A stretch of DNA of 38,985 bases from Planctomycetota bacterium. GTDB taxonomy: Bacteria; Planctomycetota; Phycisphaerae; Tepidisphaerales; Tepidisphaeraceae. The translations under genes and the position numbers were made by a program. Under the pieces are notes generated by a model that worked only from the letters and a program-made list of their open reading frames with translations, did not search any database and had not been told where the DNA came from. Positions 1 through 8,025 of the stretch are shown here, piece after piece. The stretch is taken from assembly GCA_039182125.1 (NCBI GenBank), contig JBCDCH010000037.1:1-38985 (forward strand), in the 5' to 3' direction. How positions within the stretch are numbered: the first letter of the stretch is position 1; every line of letters starts with the position of its first letter.

Positions 1-254
1 GTAGCCAGCCTTCGAATAAGACGGTCTTGAGCGCTTTGCACAGCTCCGACTCGTCGATCTCCACCTTGCTGGAGTACACCCGCGGCGGCAAGCCTACACG
101 ACGGGGCTTCAAGAAGGGCATTTTCACCACGCTGAGCTACTTCATGGCCCACGAGACCCACCACCGCGGCCGGGTGCTTCTTACGCTCAAGGTCAGCGGC
201 AACACGCTCGACAAGAAGACCCAAATGGCGATCTGGGGATGGGATCAGATCTGA
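1..254 (+). CDS. DinB-family protein, C-terminal fragment
   Basis: The reading frame is open from the window edge (codons from base 3) to TGA at 254, so this is the last 83 or so residues of a gene that starts outside the window. The segment FMAHETHHRGRVLLTLKVSG is the classic end of the DinB/YfiT four-helix bundle, in which the HExxHRG histidines contribute to the metal site; the following AIWGWD also fits the family ending. DinB-fold proteins are often metal-dependent thiol transferases or stress proteins, but the substrate here cannot be told. A TTG at 27 is only an internal codon and not needed as a start. Confidence 0.8.
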   Translation, partial: SQPSNKTVLSALHSSDSSISTLLEYTRGGKPTRRGFKKGIFTTLSYFMAHETHHRGRVLLTLKVSGNTLDKKTQMAIWGWDQI

Positions 255-304
255 AGGCGATGGCCGGGCTGCGGGGTGAGTGTTGCCTCGCGGGTCAACA
301 CCCA

Positions 305-1159
305 TCACCGCTTCTCGCGGAACTCGTACGGCGTGGCGTGCTCGACGTGTTCGAGGAAGTCAGCTTTGTAAGCCGCGGCGATTGCCGGCTTGCCCTTGAT
401 GACCAGCAGGTTCTCCGCGTTGTCTTTCTCGGCGGCTTCGCTGAAGTTGAAGCTCCCGGTGATGACCGTCGCATCATCGACGATGATGACCTTGTTGTGC
501 TGGATCTTGTGGGCCGTGTCTACCAGCGTCGTGATGCCCGCGTTGTCGAAGTACCTCGCGTCCGAGTACCCGGCTTGCGCTCCGTCGACGTCGACAACGA
601 TTGTCACGGTGACGCCCCGCTCGTGCGCGTTGCTGAGTGCCGCGGCAATGGGCTTGCTAGTTAGGCGATAGGCCAGCACGTCGACACTTTCGGCCGCGCC
701 GTTGATCTCTTTCACGATTGCGGCCGTGCAGCCGCCGTGTGGCGAAAAGAGCACGGCTACCCCGTCCTCGGTGGCCGACTTCTCTGCGGCCCGCATCTCG
801 GCTTGCCGCTGCTCAATGAACTCTTTCATCCGCCGATCGCGTTCTCGCTTCTCGGCTTCCTCGCGTTTGCGTTGCTCCTCCGCCTGCCGGCGCTCCTCCG
901 CACGTTGACGGTCTCGCTCAGCCTGGCCGTCCGATCGCTGGCCGAAGCTGTTGCCCGGCGTCCGCGGCGGACTGGCGGTACCCGGCCGGCACACGCTACA
1001 GGTGCCGCCTTGCTTCGCGCAGTGCTTGCACCCAGTGCAGTTCTTACACGCCGAGCACGCACCACCGTTGCACCCACGGGCGGCGGCGGTCGGCTCAAGC
1101 GGTGCGGGAGCCGCGGCGAACAGCAACAATGTCAGCACGACGATGAGGTGCCTTCCCAT
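305..1159 (-). CDS. secreted phospholipase D-like nuclease with Cys-rich and coiled-coil N-terminus
   Basis: 284 residues from the ATG at 1159, chosen because it begins directly with a signal peptide (MGRHLIVVLTLLLFAAAPA); the frame stays open upstream but that part reads like noise. Order of parts: signal peptide about 1-27; eight cysteines at 30, 35, 38, 41, 44, 47, 54 and 57, mostly CxxC-spaced, which could bind metal or form disulfides; a Glu/Arg/Gln-rich coiled coil about 76-128; then a single PLD domain about 133-275. The HKD motif is complete (H221, K223, D228) and is followed by GSFNFS at 235-240, as in Nuc-type PLD endonucleases, which work as dimers. Likely an exported phosphodiesterase acting on nucleic acid or phospholipid. 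It is the last gene of a minus-strand group of small membrane proteins. The PLD fold is clear; substrate and location are inference. Confidence 0.85.
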   Translation of the reverse strand: MGRHLIVVLTLLLFAAAPAPLEPTAAARGCNGGACSACKNCTGCKHCAKQGGTCSVCRPGTASPPRTPGNSFGQRSDGQAERDRQRAEERRQAEEQRKREEAEKRERDRRMKEFIEQRQAEMRAAEKSATEDGVAVLFSPHGGCTAAIVKEINGAAESVDVLAYRLTSKPIAAALSNAHERGVTVTIVVDVDGAQAGYSDARYFDNAGITTLVDTAHKIQHNKVIIVDDATVITGSFNFSEAAEKDNAENLLVIKGKPAIAAAYKADFLEHVEHATPYEFREKR

Positions 1160-1224
1160 TCGGAAAAGTGTCGACGCCGACCCCTCCCGGTGCAAGTGCC
1201 TGAAAAGGCGATAGCCCGCCGTGG

Positions 1225-1323
1225 TCACAGTCGATCCAGCAAGCCATGCAACAACTGGCCGGCGATGCCGCCAACCGTGGCGATGACGAACGCGATCAAG
1301 ATGGCCTGTTGCAGCGTGTCCAT
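1225..1323 (-). CDS. possible 32-residue membrane peptide
   Basis: A short frame starting MDTLQQAILIAFVIATVGG that is one hydrophobic helix with a charged, Leu-rich end. It lies 65 bases upstream of the PLD-like gene on the same strand. The ribosome site is weak (GGGAT about 8 bases before ATG). It could be a real single-span small protein, a toxin-like peptide, or chance. The frame is open further upstream but that part is Arg/Cys-rich and does not look coding. Confidence 0.3.
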   Translation of the reverse strand: MDTLQQAILIAFVIATVGGIAGQLLHGLLDRL

Positions 1324-1436
1324 GACTGCGGTTATCCCGCATGACCGTCGTCGTTGCAAACGTCTGCACCGACCCGCGCAGCAAAACGCCCCGGCAAGCC
1401 GCAGGGTGCGACCGGCCGGGGCGGGAACCAAGGGTA

Positions 1437-1682
1437 CTAGGAGCTCGACGTCGGGATTCCCGAATCGTCGGTCACCAAGTGTGCGACGTCAGGCTTTTTG
1501 CCGTAGCGATCGATGTAAGTAGGCGCAGCCGCCGCGGCACCTACCACACATGCAACGAGACCGAGAGCTGCAACCTCAAAAAGCACAGCGGAGGCAGCCA
1601 AGACTAAAGCAACCGCCAGCGCAGGGATTCCTAACGCTCGGAGGAGCTTTGTGGTGCTCTTCTTGATCATCATAACCGTCAT
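1437..1682 (-). CDS. small membrane protein, unknown function
   Basis: 81 residues from the ATG at 1682, chosen because AGGA lies 8 bases before it; an ATG three codons earlier (1691) abuts the AGG directly. After a basic N-terminus (MIKKSTTKLLR) there is one long hydrophobic stretch rich in Ala, Val and Leu, which could form one long or two short helices, and then a polar tail of about 27 residues. No family recognised. It lies between a four-span membrane protein and the PLD-like gene, all on the minus strand, so the genes may be co-expressed. Codon use is less GC-extreme than in the window's housekeeping genes. Confidence 0.5.
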   Translation of the reverse strand: MTVMMIKKSTTKLLRALGIPALAVALVLAASAVLFEVAALGLVACVVGAAAAAPTYIDRYGKKPDVAHLVTDDSGIPTSSS

Positions 1683-1777
1683 ATCGCACATCCTAGCGTG
1701 CTCTTGAGTGAAAAATCGAGGGGAAAATCAAAAAATCCGCCGAAATTCGCTTGACAAATTTCGTGTTATTATTTTGT

Positions 1778-2215
1778 TCACTGCCTACACAGGTAGCTCA
1801 TCCAAATAAGCAATGAAAGTCCAAGCAACGTCCCTAGGACGAGACGCTTTGAAAGCTTTTGCTCTGGCTCGCAAAGCTCCTTTCGGTCCTGAACGTCTGA
1901 CAAGAGGACAAAATAGAACACGAGGCAGAGGAAGCATGCCACGAACACTGATGTACCGGACGGGCCAGCAGGGGCAACTGCACCAGCAGCCGGCGCCGGA
2001 GAAGAAACAGCCCGAAAAAGGCTGGGCAGACCCAGCCCGAGACTGGCAATGCACAAATCTGGGCCGGCATAGAAATAGCATGGGTACCAATGCCGGACAC
2101 CGGAAAGCAATTTCCTGACGATGGTGGTAATGACCAAAATGCCTGCAGGGATCCCGCATGTCGCGACGTATGGCCGCCAATCAATGCTGTTGAAGAGTGT
2201 AATCCAGTCGCCCAT
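1778..2215 (-). CDS. four-span membrane protein, unknown function
   Basis: 145 residues with about four hydrophobic segments: near residues 16-36, 53-70, 88-106 and 126-143. Charged loops separate the last two (DVQDRKELCEPEQKLSKR), as expected of a real membrane protein. No family recognised. Base composition is visibly lower in GC than the flanking genes, and the gene is first in a minus-strand run towards the PLD-like nuclease. Low GC, an orphan sequence and closeness to the 3' end of tRNA-Ala suggest horizontally acquired DNA. The 95 bases between it and the next gene are AT-rich. The start is supported only weakly by a GC-rich purine stretch. Confidence 0.55.
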   Translation of the reverse strand: MGDWITLFNSIDWRPYVATCGIPAGILVITTIVRKLLSGVRHWYPCYFYAGPDLCIASLGLGLPSLFRAVSSPAPAAGAVAPAGPSGTSVFVACFLCLVFYFVLLSDVQDRKELCEPEQKLSKRLVLGTLLGLSLLIWMSYLCRQ

Positions 2216-2351
2216 CCCGGCTCATGGTGTGTACGCAATATCTGGTGTCAAGCGGGGAAATCTTCCATTTCAGCCCCTAAATGGGGGTTTTTGCCGCAAA
2301 ATGCCCCCGCACTGAGAGCTAGGGTGGACACCCTATTTGACACCCAAACCG

Positions 2352-2471
2352 TGCGCAACAGTGCGCAGCTATGCGCGGCGGTGCCGAGTAACCCCGACGC
2401 CCGAACACACATAAACCCCAGCGTGTGCTGGGGTTTATGCGCCGCAATGCGCGACAATGCGTTTCGGTGCC
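2352..2471. repeat. two blocks of three phased TGCGC repeats around a hairpin
   Basis: TGCGC occurs at 2352, 2362 and 2372, exactly 10 bases apart, followed by CGGTGCC ending at 2385. The same layout returns at 2438, 2448 and 2458 (the last as TGCGT), followed by CGGTGCC ending at 2471. Each block is 34 bases, and by eye they match at about 25 of 34 positions. The perfect hairpin 2410-2439 lies between them and shares its last two bases with the second block. One-helical-turn spacing is typical of protein-binding arrays. The block lies 16 bases from the tRNA-Ala 3' end. No gene is credible in 2216-2486. Confidence 0.6.
2410..2439. terminator. perfect 13-bp inverted repeat beside tRNA-Ala
   Basis: CATAAACCCCAGC and its exact complement are separated by GTGT. 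It lies 48 bases beyond the 3' end of tRNA-Ala in the direction of its transcription, so it may end that transcript. There is no clear T-tract on the minus-strand side (TGTGTTCGGG follows), so it may instead be part of the surrounding repeat element. Confidence 0.45.
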
Positions 2472-2486
2472 GGTTAGGCGTTTGCA

Positions 2487-2557
2487 TGGAGCTACCGGGA
2501 TTTGAACCCGGAATACCACCATGCCATGGTGGCGTGATCCCATTTCACTATAGCCCC
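2487..2557 (-). tRNA. tRNA-Ala (anticodon GGC)
   Basis: Full cloverleaf on the minus strand: acceptor GGGGCTA with TAGCTCC including the G3-U70 wobble pair that marks alanine tRNAs, D-stem GTGA/TCAC, anticodon stem CCACC/GGTGG around loop ATGGCAT (anticodon GGC), T-arm CCGGG-TTCAAAT-CCCGG, and discriminator A. CCA is not encoded. The downstream side carries the phased repeat block and accessory genes, a common layout at tRNA integration sites. Confidence 0.95.
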
Positions 2558-2596
2558 GGTGGGGATTTCGTCGCAGCAGCACTGCGGCGGGTCAGG

Positions 2597-2624
2597 ATCA
2601 TAGGTCGGCTCTCGACGGCGTCAA
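2597..2624 (-). promoter_or_regulatory. sigma-70-type promoter of tRNA-Ala
   Basis: On the minus strand TTGACG (2624-2619) and TATGAT (2602-2597) are separated by 16 bases; each box differs from consensus at one position. Transcription would start near 2590, about 33 bases before the mature tRNA 5' end. Confidence 0.65.
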
Positions 2625-2641
2625 TGGCCAGTTTTCCCGGC

Positions 2642-4534
2642 TCACACGGCCGCGGCTTCCATCGGGGGATGGGCGGCGTCGTTGGGGCGACGGCCGGGAA
2701 GGCGGATGGCCACCAGGGTCAGGTCGTCTTCGTGCTCGACACTACCCGCGAAGCGGTCCACCGCCGCCACCGCCCCGTCGGCCAGGGCACGTGGATCGTC
2801 GACATCGATGGGCAGATCCCTGACGAACTTGTCCAGATCGTACCGCTCACCGGCGTCGTTGGCCGCCTCGATGACGCCGTCGGTGTAGATGATCATCGAC
2901 CGACAATCGTTGGACAGGTCATGCACGGTCGTGGGGAAGTCCAAGTCGTCATCGACACCGAGAACGAGCTGCGCGTCGATTTCGAGTTCGTGGTAGCGGC
3001 GGGTGCCGGTGGCGTTGTCGCCTGCCCCGTCCAAATCGCAGACCAGCGGCGCGTGGTGGCCGGCGGAGGCGATCTCGATGGTCTCGGCCTGCGTGTCGAT
3101 CGCGCACAGGAGCATCGTGACGAACTGACCGCCGTAGACCTGGGTGCAGAGTTGCGTGTTGACCTCGGCCATGCATTTGCCGACGTCGCCGCCGATGTCG
3201 GGGCGGGCCATGGTGGTGCGGACGAGCAACTGCGTGGTGGCCATGAGGAACGCCGCCGCCATGCCGTGGCCGGTGACGTCGCCGATGACGATGATCACGC
3301 GGCCGTCACCCAATTCGAACCAGTTGTAGAAGTCGCCGGAGATGTGGCTGGCCGGCGTGTTGACGGCGGCGATTTCGATGCCGGCGATCTCGGCGTCGGC
3401 TTGGGGAAGCCATTTGAGTTGGATGCCGCGAGCCTGGTCGAGCTCTTCCTCGACGCGCTGCAGTTCGCGGTCGAGCATCTCGGTGCGCAGGCGTTCGAGC
3501 TTGCCCCGGCCGCGGATGGCCGTCACCGCCGTCGAAAGCAGGATCGCCACCATCGCCACAACGACGAACAGCGCCCAGAGGACGGTCCCGCCGAAGGTCT
3601 CGCGCACCACCGAGTCGACCCCCGCCAAGTCGCGGGTCATTGCCAGCGACCACACCTGATCCCCCACGCGGACCGGGTAAATCGTGATCATCGCCCCGGG
3701 CATGGTTTCGCCGCCAAGGCTCACCGGCTCGCGGACGACCGAGCCGAAGATCGCCCCGCCCTGGCGCGCCTGAGCGAAGAGTCGTTCGACCTCGCCGCTC
3801 TTGGTCGCCGAGAGGAAGTTCATCCCCTTGAGCTCGGGGTCGGCCGCATCGAGGATGATGCCCTGATCGTTGATCAGCGACGCACCGATCGCACCGTCAG
3901 CGCTGATGGGCTGGAGGAACCGCTGTCGCAACTCCGCGAGACGCACCAGCGAGATCAGGTGGTAGCGTTGATCGCTGCCGGCCGGGACGGCGACGAGCGA
4001 GAACGTTTCTTCAGTGCCGGGCAAGCGCAACGGCGAGGTCACGCGCGGCTCGTCGATCCCTTCGAGCTGCGGGGCCGCCCTGTCGATCAGGCCGCGGATC
4101 TGTGCCGAGCGCCCGAACCGTTCGGGAAACACGCGCAGAAACCGGTCGGTCACCGTGTCCATCACGATCAGGCCGGAGGTGCGGTCCTGTAACTGCAACC
4201 ACATCGGGCTGCTCAGTGCAAAGACCTCGGCCCGGTCGGTGGCGGCCTGGGGAGCGCGATCACGCAGCCGCCCGGGGATCACCGGCCGGCCCTCCTCTTC
4301 GGCACGCCGGAGCAGATTCAGGTTTTCGGAAATGCCAGCGAAGAAATCTTCGAGCCCGGCGGCGGTCTGGCGGGCGATGAGGTTTTGCCGCGTGAGCGTG
4401 TCCTCCTCGGCCTGGAGGCGCGCGGTCAGATACACCTGCCGAGCGCCCAGCGTCACCACGCCCACCACGACGATCAACAAGATCACGTGAAGTGCGAGGA
4501 TGCGGCGGACATAGCGGCGGGTGTCTTGGTCCAT
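2642..4534 (-). CDS. membrane-anchored sensor PP2C/SpoIIE-type serine/threonine phosphatase
   Basis: 630 residues. One membrane span at about 12-32, an extracytoplasmic sensor region at about 35-310 of the kind seen in dCACHE-type receptors, a second span at about 317-340, a short coiled linker (350-375), and a SpoIIE/RsbU phosphatase domain from about 378 to the end. Metal-binding motifs are intact: SGDFY at 399-403, GDVTGHGMAAAF from 418, YTDGVIEA, and the late HEDDLTLV. Such proteins dephosphorylate anti-sigma-factor antagonists in partner-switching pathways; no antagonist or anti-sigma gene is visible nearby, so the target is unknown. The upstream 120 bases show no strong ribosome site. 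Confidence 0.9.
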   Translation of the reverse strand: MDQDTRRYVRRILALHVILLIVVVGVVTLGARQVYLTARLQAEEDTLTRQNLIARQTAAGLEDFFAGISENLNLLRRAEEEGRPVIPGRLRDRAPQAATDRAEVFALSSPMWLQLQDRTSGLIVMDTVTDRFLRVFPERFGRSAQIRGLIDRAAPQLEGIDEPRVTSPLRLPGTEETFSLVAVPAGSDQRYHLISLVRLAELRQRFLQPISADGAIGASLINDQGIILDAADPELKGMNFLSATKSGEVERLFAQARQGGAIFGSVVREPVSLGGETMPGAMITIYPVRVGDQVWSLAMTRDLAGVDSVVRETFGGTVLWALFVVVAMVAILLSTAVTAIRGRGKLERLRTEMLDRELQRVEEELDQARGIQLKWLPQADAEIAGIEIAAVNTPASHISGDFYNWFELGDGRVIIVIGDVTGHGMAAAFLMATTQLLVRTTMARPDIGGDVGKCMAEVNTQLCTQVYGGQFVTMLLCAIDTQAETIEIASAGHHAPLVCDLDGAGDNATGTRRYHELEIDAQLVLGVDDDLDFPTTVHDLSNDCRSMIIYTDGVIEAANDAGERYDLDKFVRDLPIDVDDPRALADGAVAAVDRFAGSVEHEDDLTLVAIRLPGRRPNDAAHPPMEAAAV

Positions 4535-4654
4535 CGAAATACGGCTCGTCGCCTAAGATGCTAACGGAAGCGACACCGTTCCGCAGCGGCAGGCCCGCCC
4601 GGGGTTTCAGGAATATGGCCGACTAGCCCGTCTGGTCGCTTTTCTGCCCGGCAG

Positions 4655-5026
4655 TTACGCCGCGAGGGCACGGGTGGAAACTTTCCGCACCCCGCTCATT
4701 TGCTCCATGTCGGTCCGCTCCACGCCGATCGCGTATCCGCCGTGGTCCTCGATCTGCATCCGCCAAGCCACCCGGACCGGTCGCATGTCCACCCGTTGGG
4801 TCACGCCGGATTTTCCGTCGGCGACGTGCAGGAAGAGCTCCGCTCCGGGTTTGGCCGAGAACGTCGGCGGTACGACGAGCCGGAAACCACCCGACGACAC
4901 ATCGCGTACCCGGCACGGGTAGAACCGGGCCGATCGCTCATCGCAGAGCTTGGCCGGCAGGTCGGCCGCGTGCCGCGCACCGCCATCTCGACGGTCGCTC
5001 ACCGGGGACGATGGGAAGAGGTCCAT
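4655..5026 (-). CDS. PilZ-like domain protein
   Basis: 123 residues from ATG 5026. The core reads RSARFYPCRVRDVSSGGFRL: an Arg pair followed by DxSxxG (D42, S44, G47), the second half of the PilZ c-di-GMP-binding signature, then alternating beta strands ending GYAIGVERTDM as in PilZ barrels. The first signature half is reduced (RxxR rather than RxxxR), so c-di-GMP binding is likely but not certain. It is divergent from leuS with 75 bases between the starts. The frame is open far upstream as an artefact of overlap with leuS; the start was placed before leuS. Confidence 0.7.
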   Translation of the reverse strand: MDLFPSSPVSDRRDGGARHAADLPAKLCDERSARFYPCRVRDVSSGGFRLVVPPTFSAKPGAELFLHVADGKSGVTQRVDMRPVRVAWRMQIEDHGGYAIGVERTDMEQMSGVRKVSTRALAA

Positions 5027-5101
5027 GGACACGCACTGGGAGTATCGGCAAGCGAGCCGGGGGACTTTCATTCCGCGTGTCGCGGCTACGATCCCCGACC
5101 C

Positions 5102-7951
5102 ATGGCCTACAACCACACGACGGTCGAGCAGAAATGGCAAGCCTACTGGGACGAGCACGGCACCGACGCCGCCCTTGATCCCGAGCAGGCCAACGGTGCG
5201 CCCGGCGTGTATGTCCTGGACATGTTTCCCTACCCGTCCGGGGCGGGCCTGCACGTGGGCCATGTCGAGAACTACGCGGCCACCGACATCTACAGCCGCT
5301 ACCTCCGCATGCGCGGCTACAACGTCATGCACCCCACCGGCTTCGACGCCTTCGGCCTGCCCGCCGAGCAATACGCCATCAAGACCGGCAACCACCCCGC
5401 CGAGTTCACCCAGAAAAACATCCAGCACTTCATCGCCCAGACCAAACGCGTGGGCTTTTCCTACGACTGGGACCGCGTGGTCGACACGACCGAACCGAAG
5501 TACTTCAAGTGGACGCAGTGGATGTTCCTGCAGCTCTACAACAGCTACTTCGACCCGATCGACAACAAGGCAAAGCCGATCGAGGAACTGCGCAACGCCC
5601 TGCTCGCGGACAACCTCGTGATCGCGCCCGACGGGTCGCTCGTGGAGAACCCGACGCAGGAAGGCATGGAAGCGATCAGCGGCGTGGGGCATCTGTTCAC
5701 GCGTTTCACCGAACTGCCCGAGGACCAACAGCGGACCGTCATCGACGACCATCGCCTGGCGTACATCGCCGAGGTCCCGGTGAACTGGTGCCCGAAGCTC
5801 GGCACGGTGCTGGCCAACGAGGAAGTCATCGACGGCAAGAGCGAAGTGGGTGGCTTCCCCGTCGAACGCCGGCCGCTCAAGCAGTGGATGCTGCGCATCA
5901 CCGCCTACGCCGACCGGCTGCTTTCGGACCTGGACACGCTCGAATGGAGCGAGTCGCTCAAAACGATGCAGCGCGAGTGGATCGGCCGCAGCGAAGGCGC
6001 GGTCGTCGACTTCGACGTCGCCGGCGAACGGCCCGACGGAGCGACGATCAGCGTGTTCACCACCCGCCCGGACACGCTCTTCGGCGCGACCTACATGGTG
6101 CTCGCCCCCGAGCATCCACTGGTGGATCGGATCACCACGCCCGAGCAGAAAGCCGCCGTCGACGCGTACGTCAAGGAAGCCGCCGGCAAGAGCGAACGCG
6201 ACCGCCAGACCGAGACCAAAACCAAGACCGGCGTCTTCACCGGCGTCCACGCGGTCAACCCCGTCAACGGCCACGAGATCCCGATCTACGTCGCCGACTA
6301 CGTACTCATGGGCTACGGCACCGGCGCGATCATGGCTGTGCCCGCCCACGACCAGCGCGACTTCGAGTTCGCCACGCAGTTCGAGTTGCCGATCGTGCAG
6401 GTCGTCAAAGCGCCCGACAACTTCGACGCCGCCACGGCCGCCTACACCGGCGACGGCGTCGCGATCAACTCGCAGTTCCTCAACGGCAAGACCGTCGATG
6501 CCGCGAAGTCTGCGATGATCGACTGGCTGGAAGAGAACGATCACGGCCGACGGCGGGTGCAGTACAAGCTGCGTGATTGGCTCTTCTCACGTCAACGCTA
6601 CTGGGGCGAGCCGTTCCCGATCGTGTACGACGAACTCGGCAACCACCACGCCCTGCCCGAGTCGCACCTGCCCGTCGAGCTGCCGACACTGGAGGACTTC
6701 GAGCCCACCGGCGACCCGGCCGGCCCGCTGGTCAAAGCGAAGGACTGGCTCGACGTCGAGATCGACGGCAAGACCTATCGCCGCGAGACCAACACGATGC
6801 CGCAGTGGGCGGGCTCGTGCTGGTACTACCTGCGCTTCCTCGACCCGCACAACGACGAGACGTTCGCGACCAAGGAGAAGCAGGACTACTGGATGCCCGT
6901 CGACCTCTACGTCGGCGGCGTCGAGCACGCGGTCCTGCACCTGCTCTACGCGCGGTTCTGGCACAAAGTCCTCTTCGACCTCGGCCACGTCACCACCGCC
7001 GAGCCGTTCAAGCGGCTGGTCAACCAGGGGCTGATCCTCGGCGAGATGGAGTACCACCGCTTCGACGTGAGCGTCGATGAACTCAAGGACGTCAAGGAAG
7101 AAGCCTCCGACGGCGGCAAGCAGTTCGTCGGCTACCGCAAGGACAACGGCGAGCGCATGATCGCAACGCGCATCGACGCCGACGACGTCGACAAGGTCGG
7201 CAGCGACCACGTGCTCAAGTCCGACCCGAACCACAAGATCGACGCACGCAGCTTCAAGATGTCCAAGTCGCGCGGCAACGTCGCCGACCCCGACGTCATC
7301 ATCCGTGAGTACGGTGCCGACGCCCTGCGGCTTTACGTCATGTACCTCGGCCCGCTCGAACAGCAGAAGCCGTGGAACACCCGCGACATCATCGGAATGA
7401 CGCGCTTCCTCCGCAGCGTCCACCGCAATCTCGTCGGCGACGAGGAGAACAACGTCACCGCGACGATCGAGAAGACCGACGTCCCCGACGAACTCGACCG
7501 GCAACTCCACAAGGCGACCGCGAAAGTTCAGGACGACCTGGAGCATCTCCGCTTCAACACCGCCATCGCGGAGTTGATCAAACTCAACAACGCTTTCGGC
7601 AAGCTGGATGTCATTCCCCACGCCGCGGCGGAGCGGTTCGTGAAGCTGCTCGCCCCCTTCGCGCCCCACCTGGCCGAGGAGCTTTACCGTGCGCTGGGCT
7701 TCACCGAGACCGTCACCCGCGCGCCGTGGCCGAGCTACGACAAAGCCAAACTCAAGGACGCGAGCATCGAGATCCCGGTGCAGGTGCTGGGCAAACTGCG
7801 GGACAAGATCACCATCGACGCCGAAGCCGGCAAGGATGCGACACTCGCTGCCGCCCGCGGGGCCGAGAAGGTCGCCCCGCTGCTCGAAGGCAAGACGGTC
7901 GTGAAGGAGATCTACGTCCCGGGGCGGCTGGTGAATTTTGTGGTGAAGTGA
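5102..7951 (+). CDS. leuS: leucyl-tRNA synthetase
   Basis: 949 residues. Charges tRNA-Leu with leucine in the cytoplasm. The class I motifs are complete: MFPYPSGAGLHVGH with the HIGH-type box at 51-54, and KMSKS at 719-723. The editing (CP1) domain is present with TTRPDTLFGATY and the downstream GYGTGAIMAVPAHDQRD loop that holds the conserved Asp. The tRNA-binding anticodon domain follows KMSKS. A charged insert of about 50 residues (including VKEEASDGGKQFVGYRKDNG) lies just before KMSKS, as in other large bacterial LeuRS. The ATG at 5102 gives the usual MAYNHTTVEQKWQ beginning; the longer open frame upstream overlaps the divergent PilZ-like gene and is not coding. Confidence 0.98.
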   Translation: MAYNHTTVEQKWQAYWDEHGTDAALDPEQANGAPGVYVLDMFPYPSGAGLHVGHVENYAATDIYSRYLRMRGYNVMHPTGFDAFGLPAEQYAIKTGNHPAEFTQKNIQHFIAQTKRVGFSYDWDRVVDTTEPKYFKWTQWMFLQLYNSYFDPIDNKAKPIEELRNALLADNLVIAPDGSLVENPTQEGMEAISGVGHLFTRFTELPEDQQRTVIDDHRLAYIAEVPVNWCPKLGTVLANEEVIDGKSEVGGFPVERRPLKQWMLRITAYADRLLSDLDTLEWSESLKTMQREWIGRSEGAVVDFDVAGERPDGATISVFTTRPDTLFGATYMVLAPEHPLVDRITTPEQKAAVDAYVKEAAGKSERDRQTETKTKTGVFTGVHAVNPVNGHEIPIYVADYVLMGYGTGAIMAVPAHDQRDFEFATQFELPIVQVVKAPDNFDAATAAYTGDGVAINSQFLNGKTVDAAKSAMIDWLEENDHGRRRVQYKLRDWLFSRQRYWGEPFPIVYDELGNHHALPESHLPVELPTLEDFEPTGDPAGPLVKAKDWLDVEIDGKTYRRETNTMPQWAGSCWYYLRFLDPHNDETFATKEKQDYWMPVDLYVGGVEHAVLHLLYARFWHKVLFDLGHVTTAEPFKRLVNQGLILGEMEYHRFDVSVDELKDVKEEASDGGKQFVGYRKDNGERMIATRIDADDVDKVGSDHVLKSDPNHKIDARSFKMSKSRGNVADPDVIIREYGADALRLYVMYLGPLEQQKPWNTRDIIGMTRFLRSVHRNLVGDEENNVTATIEKTDVPDELDRQLHKATAKVQDDLEHLRFNTAIAELIKLNNAFGKLDVIPHAAAERFVKLLAPFAPHLAEELYRALGFTETVTRAPWPSYDKAKLKDASIEIPVQVLGKLRDKITIDAEAGKDATLAAARGAEKVAPLLEGKTVVKEIYVPGRLVNFVVK

Positions 7952-8025
7952 TCCCCCTCGACGGCGTAGTGGCCGGGCTACTGTCTCCACTTCACCCATC
8001 AGCACTCCCACTTCAACTCCCCAAT

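Noticed and set aside
1752-1780. TTGACA at 1752 followed by AT-rich sequence, as a plus-strand promoter.
   Set aside because: No acceptable -10 at 16-18 bases and no plus-strand gene downstream; the only frame there is a shadow of the membrane protein.
2343-2479. Possible integron attC site: GTTAGGC at 2473-2479 fits the GTTRRRY core, with CCCAAAC near 2343.
   Set aside because: The left half does not fit RYYYAAC, the inner blocks are direct and not inverted repeats, and no integrase is seen.
2090-4192. 700-codon plus-strand open frame.
   Set aside because: It lies opposite the SpoIIE-type phosphatase; the composition is a mirror effect of high GC in the third codon position.
4655-6544. 629-codon minus-strand open frame.
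   Set aside because: Only the last 123 codons (PilZ-like) look like protein; the rest is antisense to leuS.
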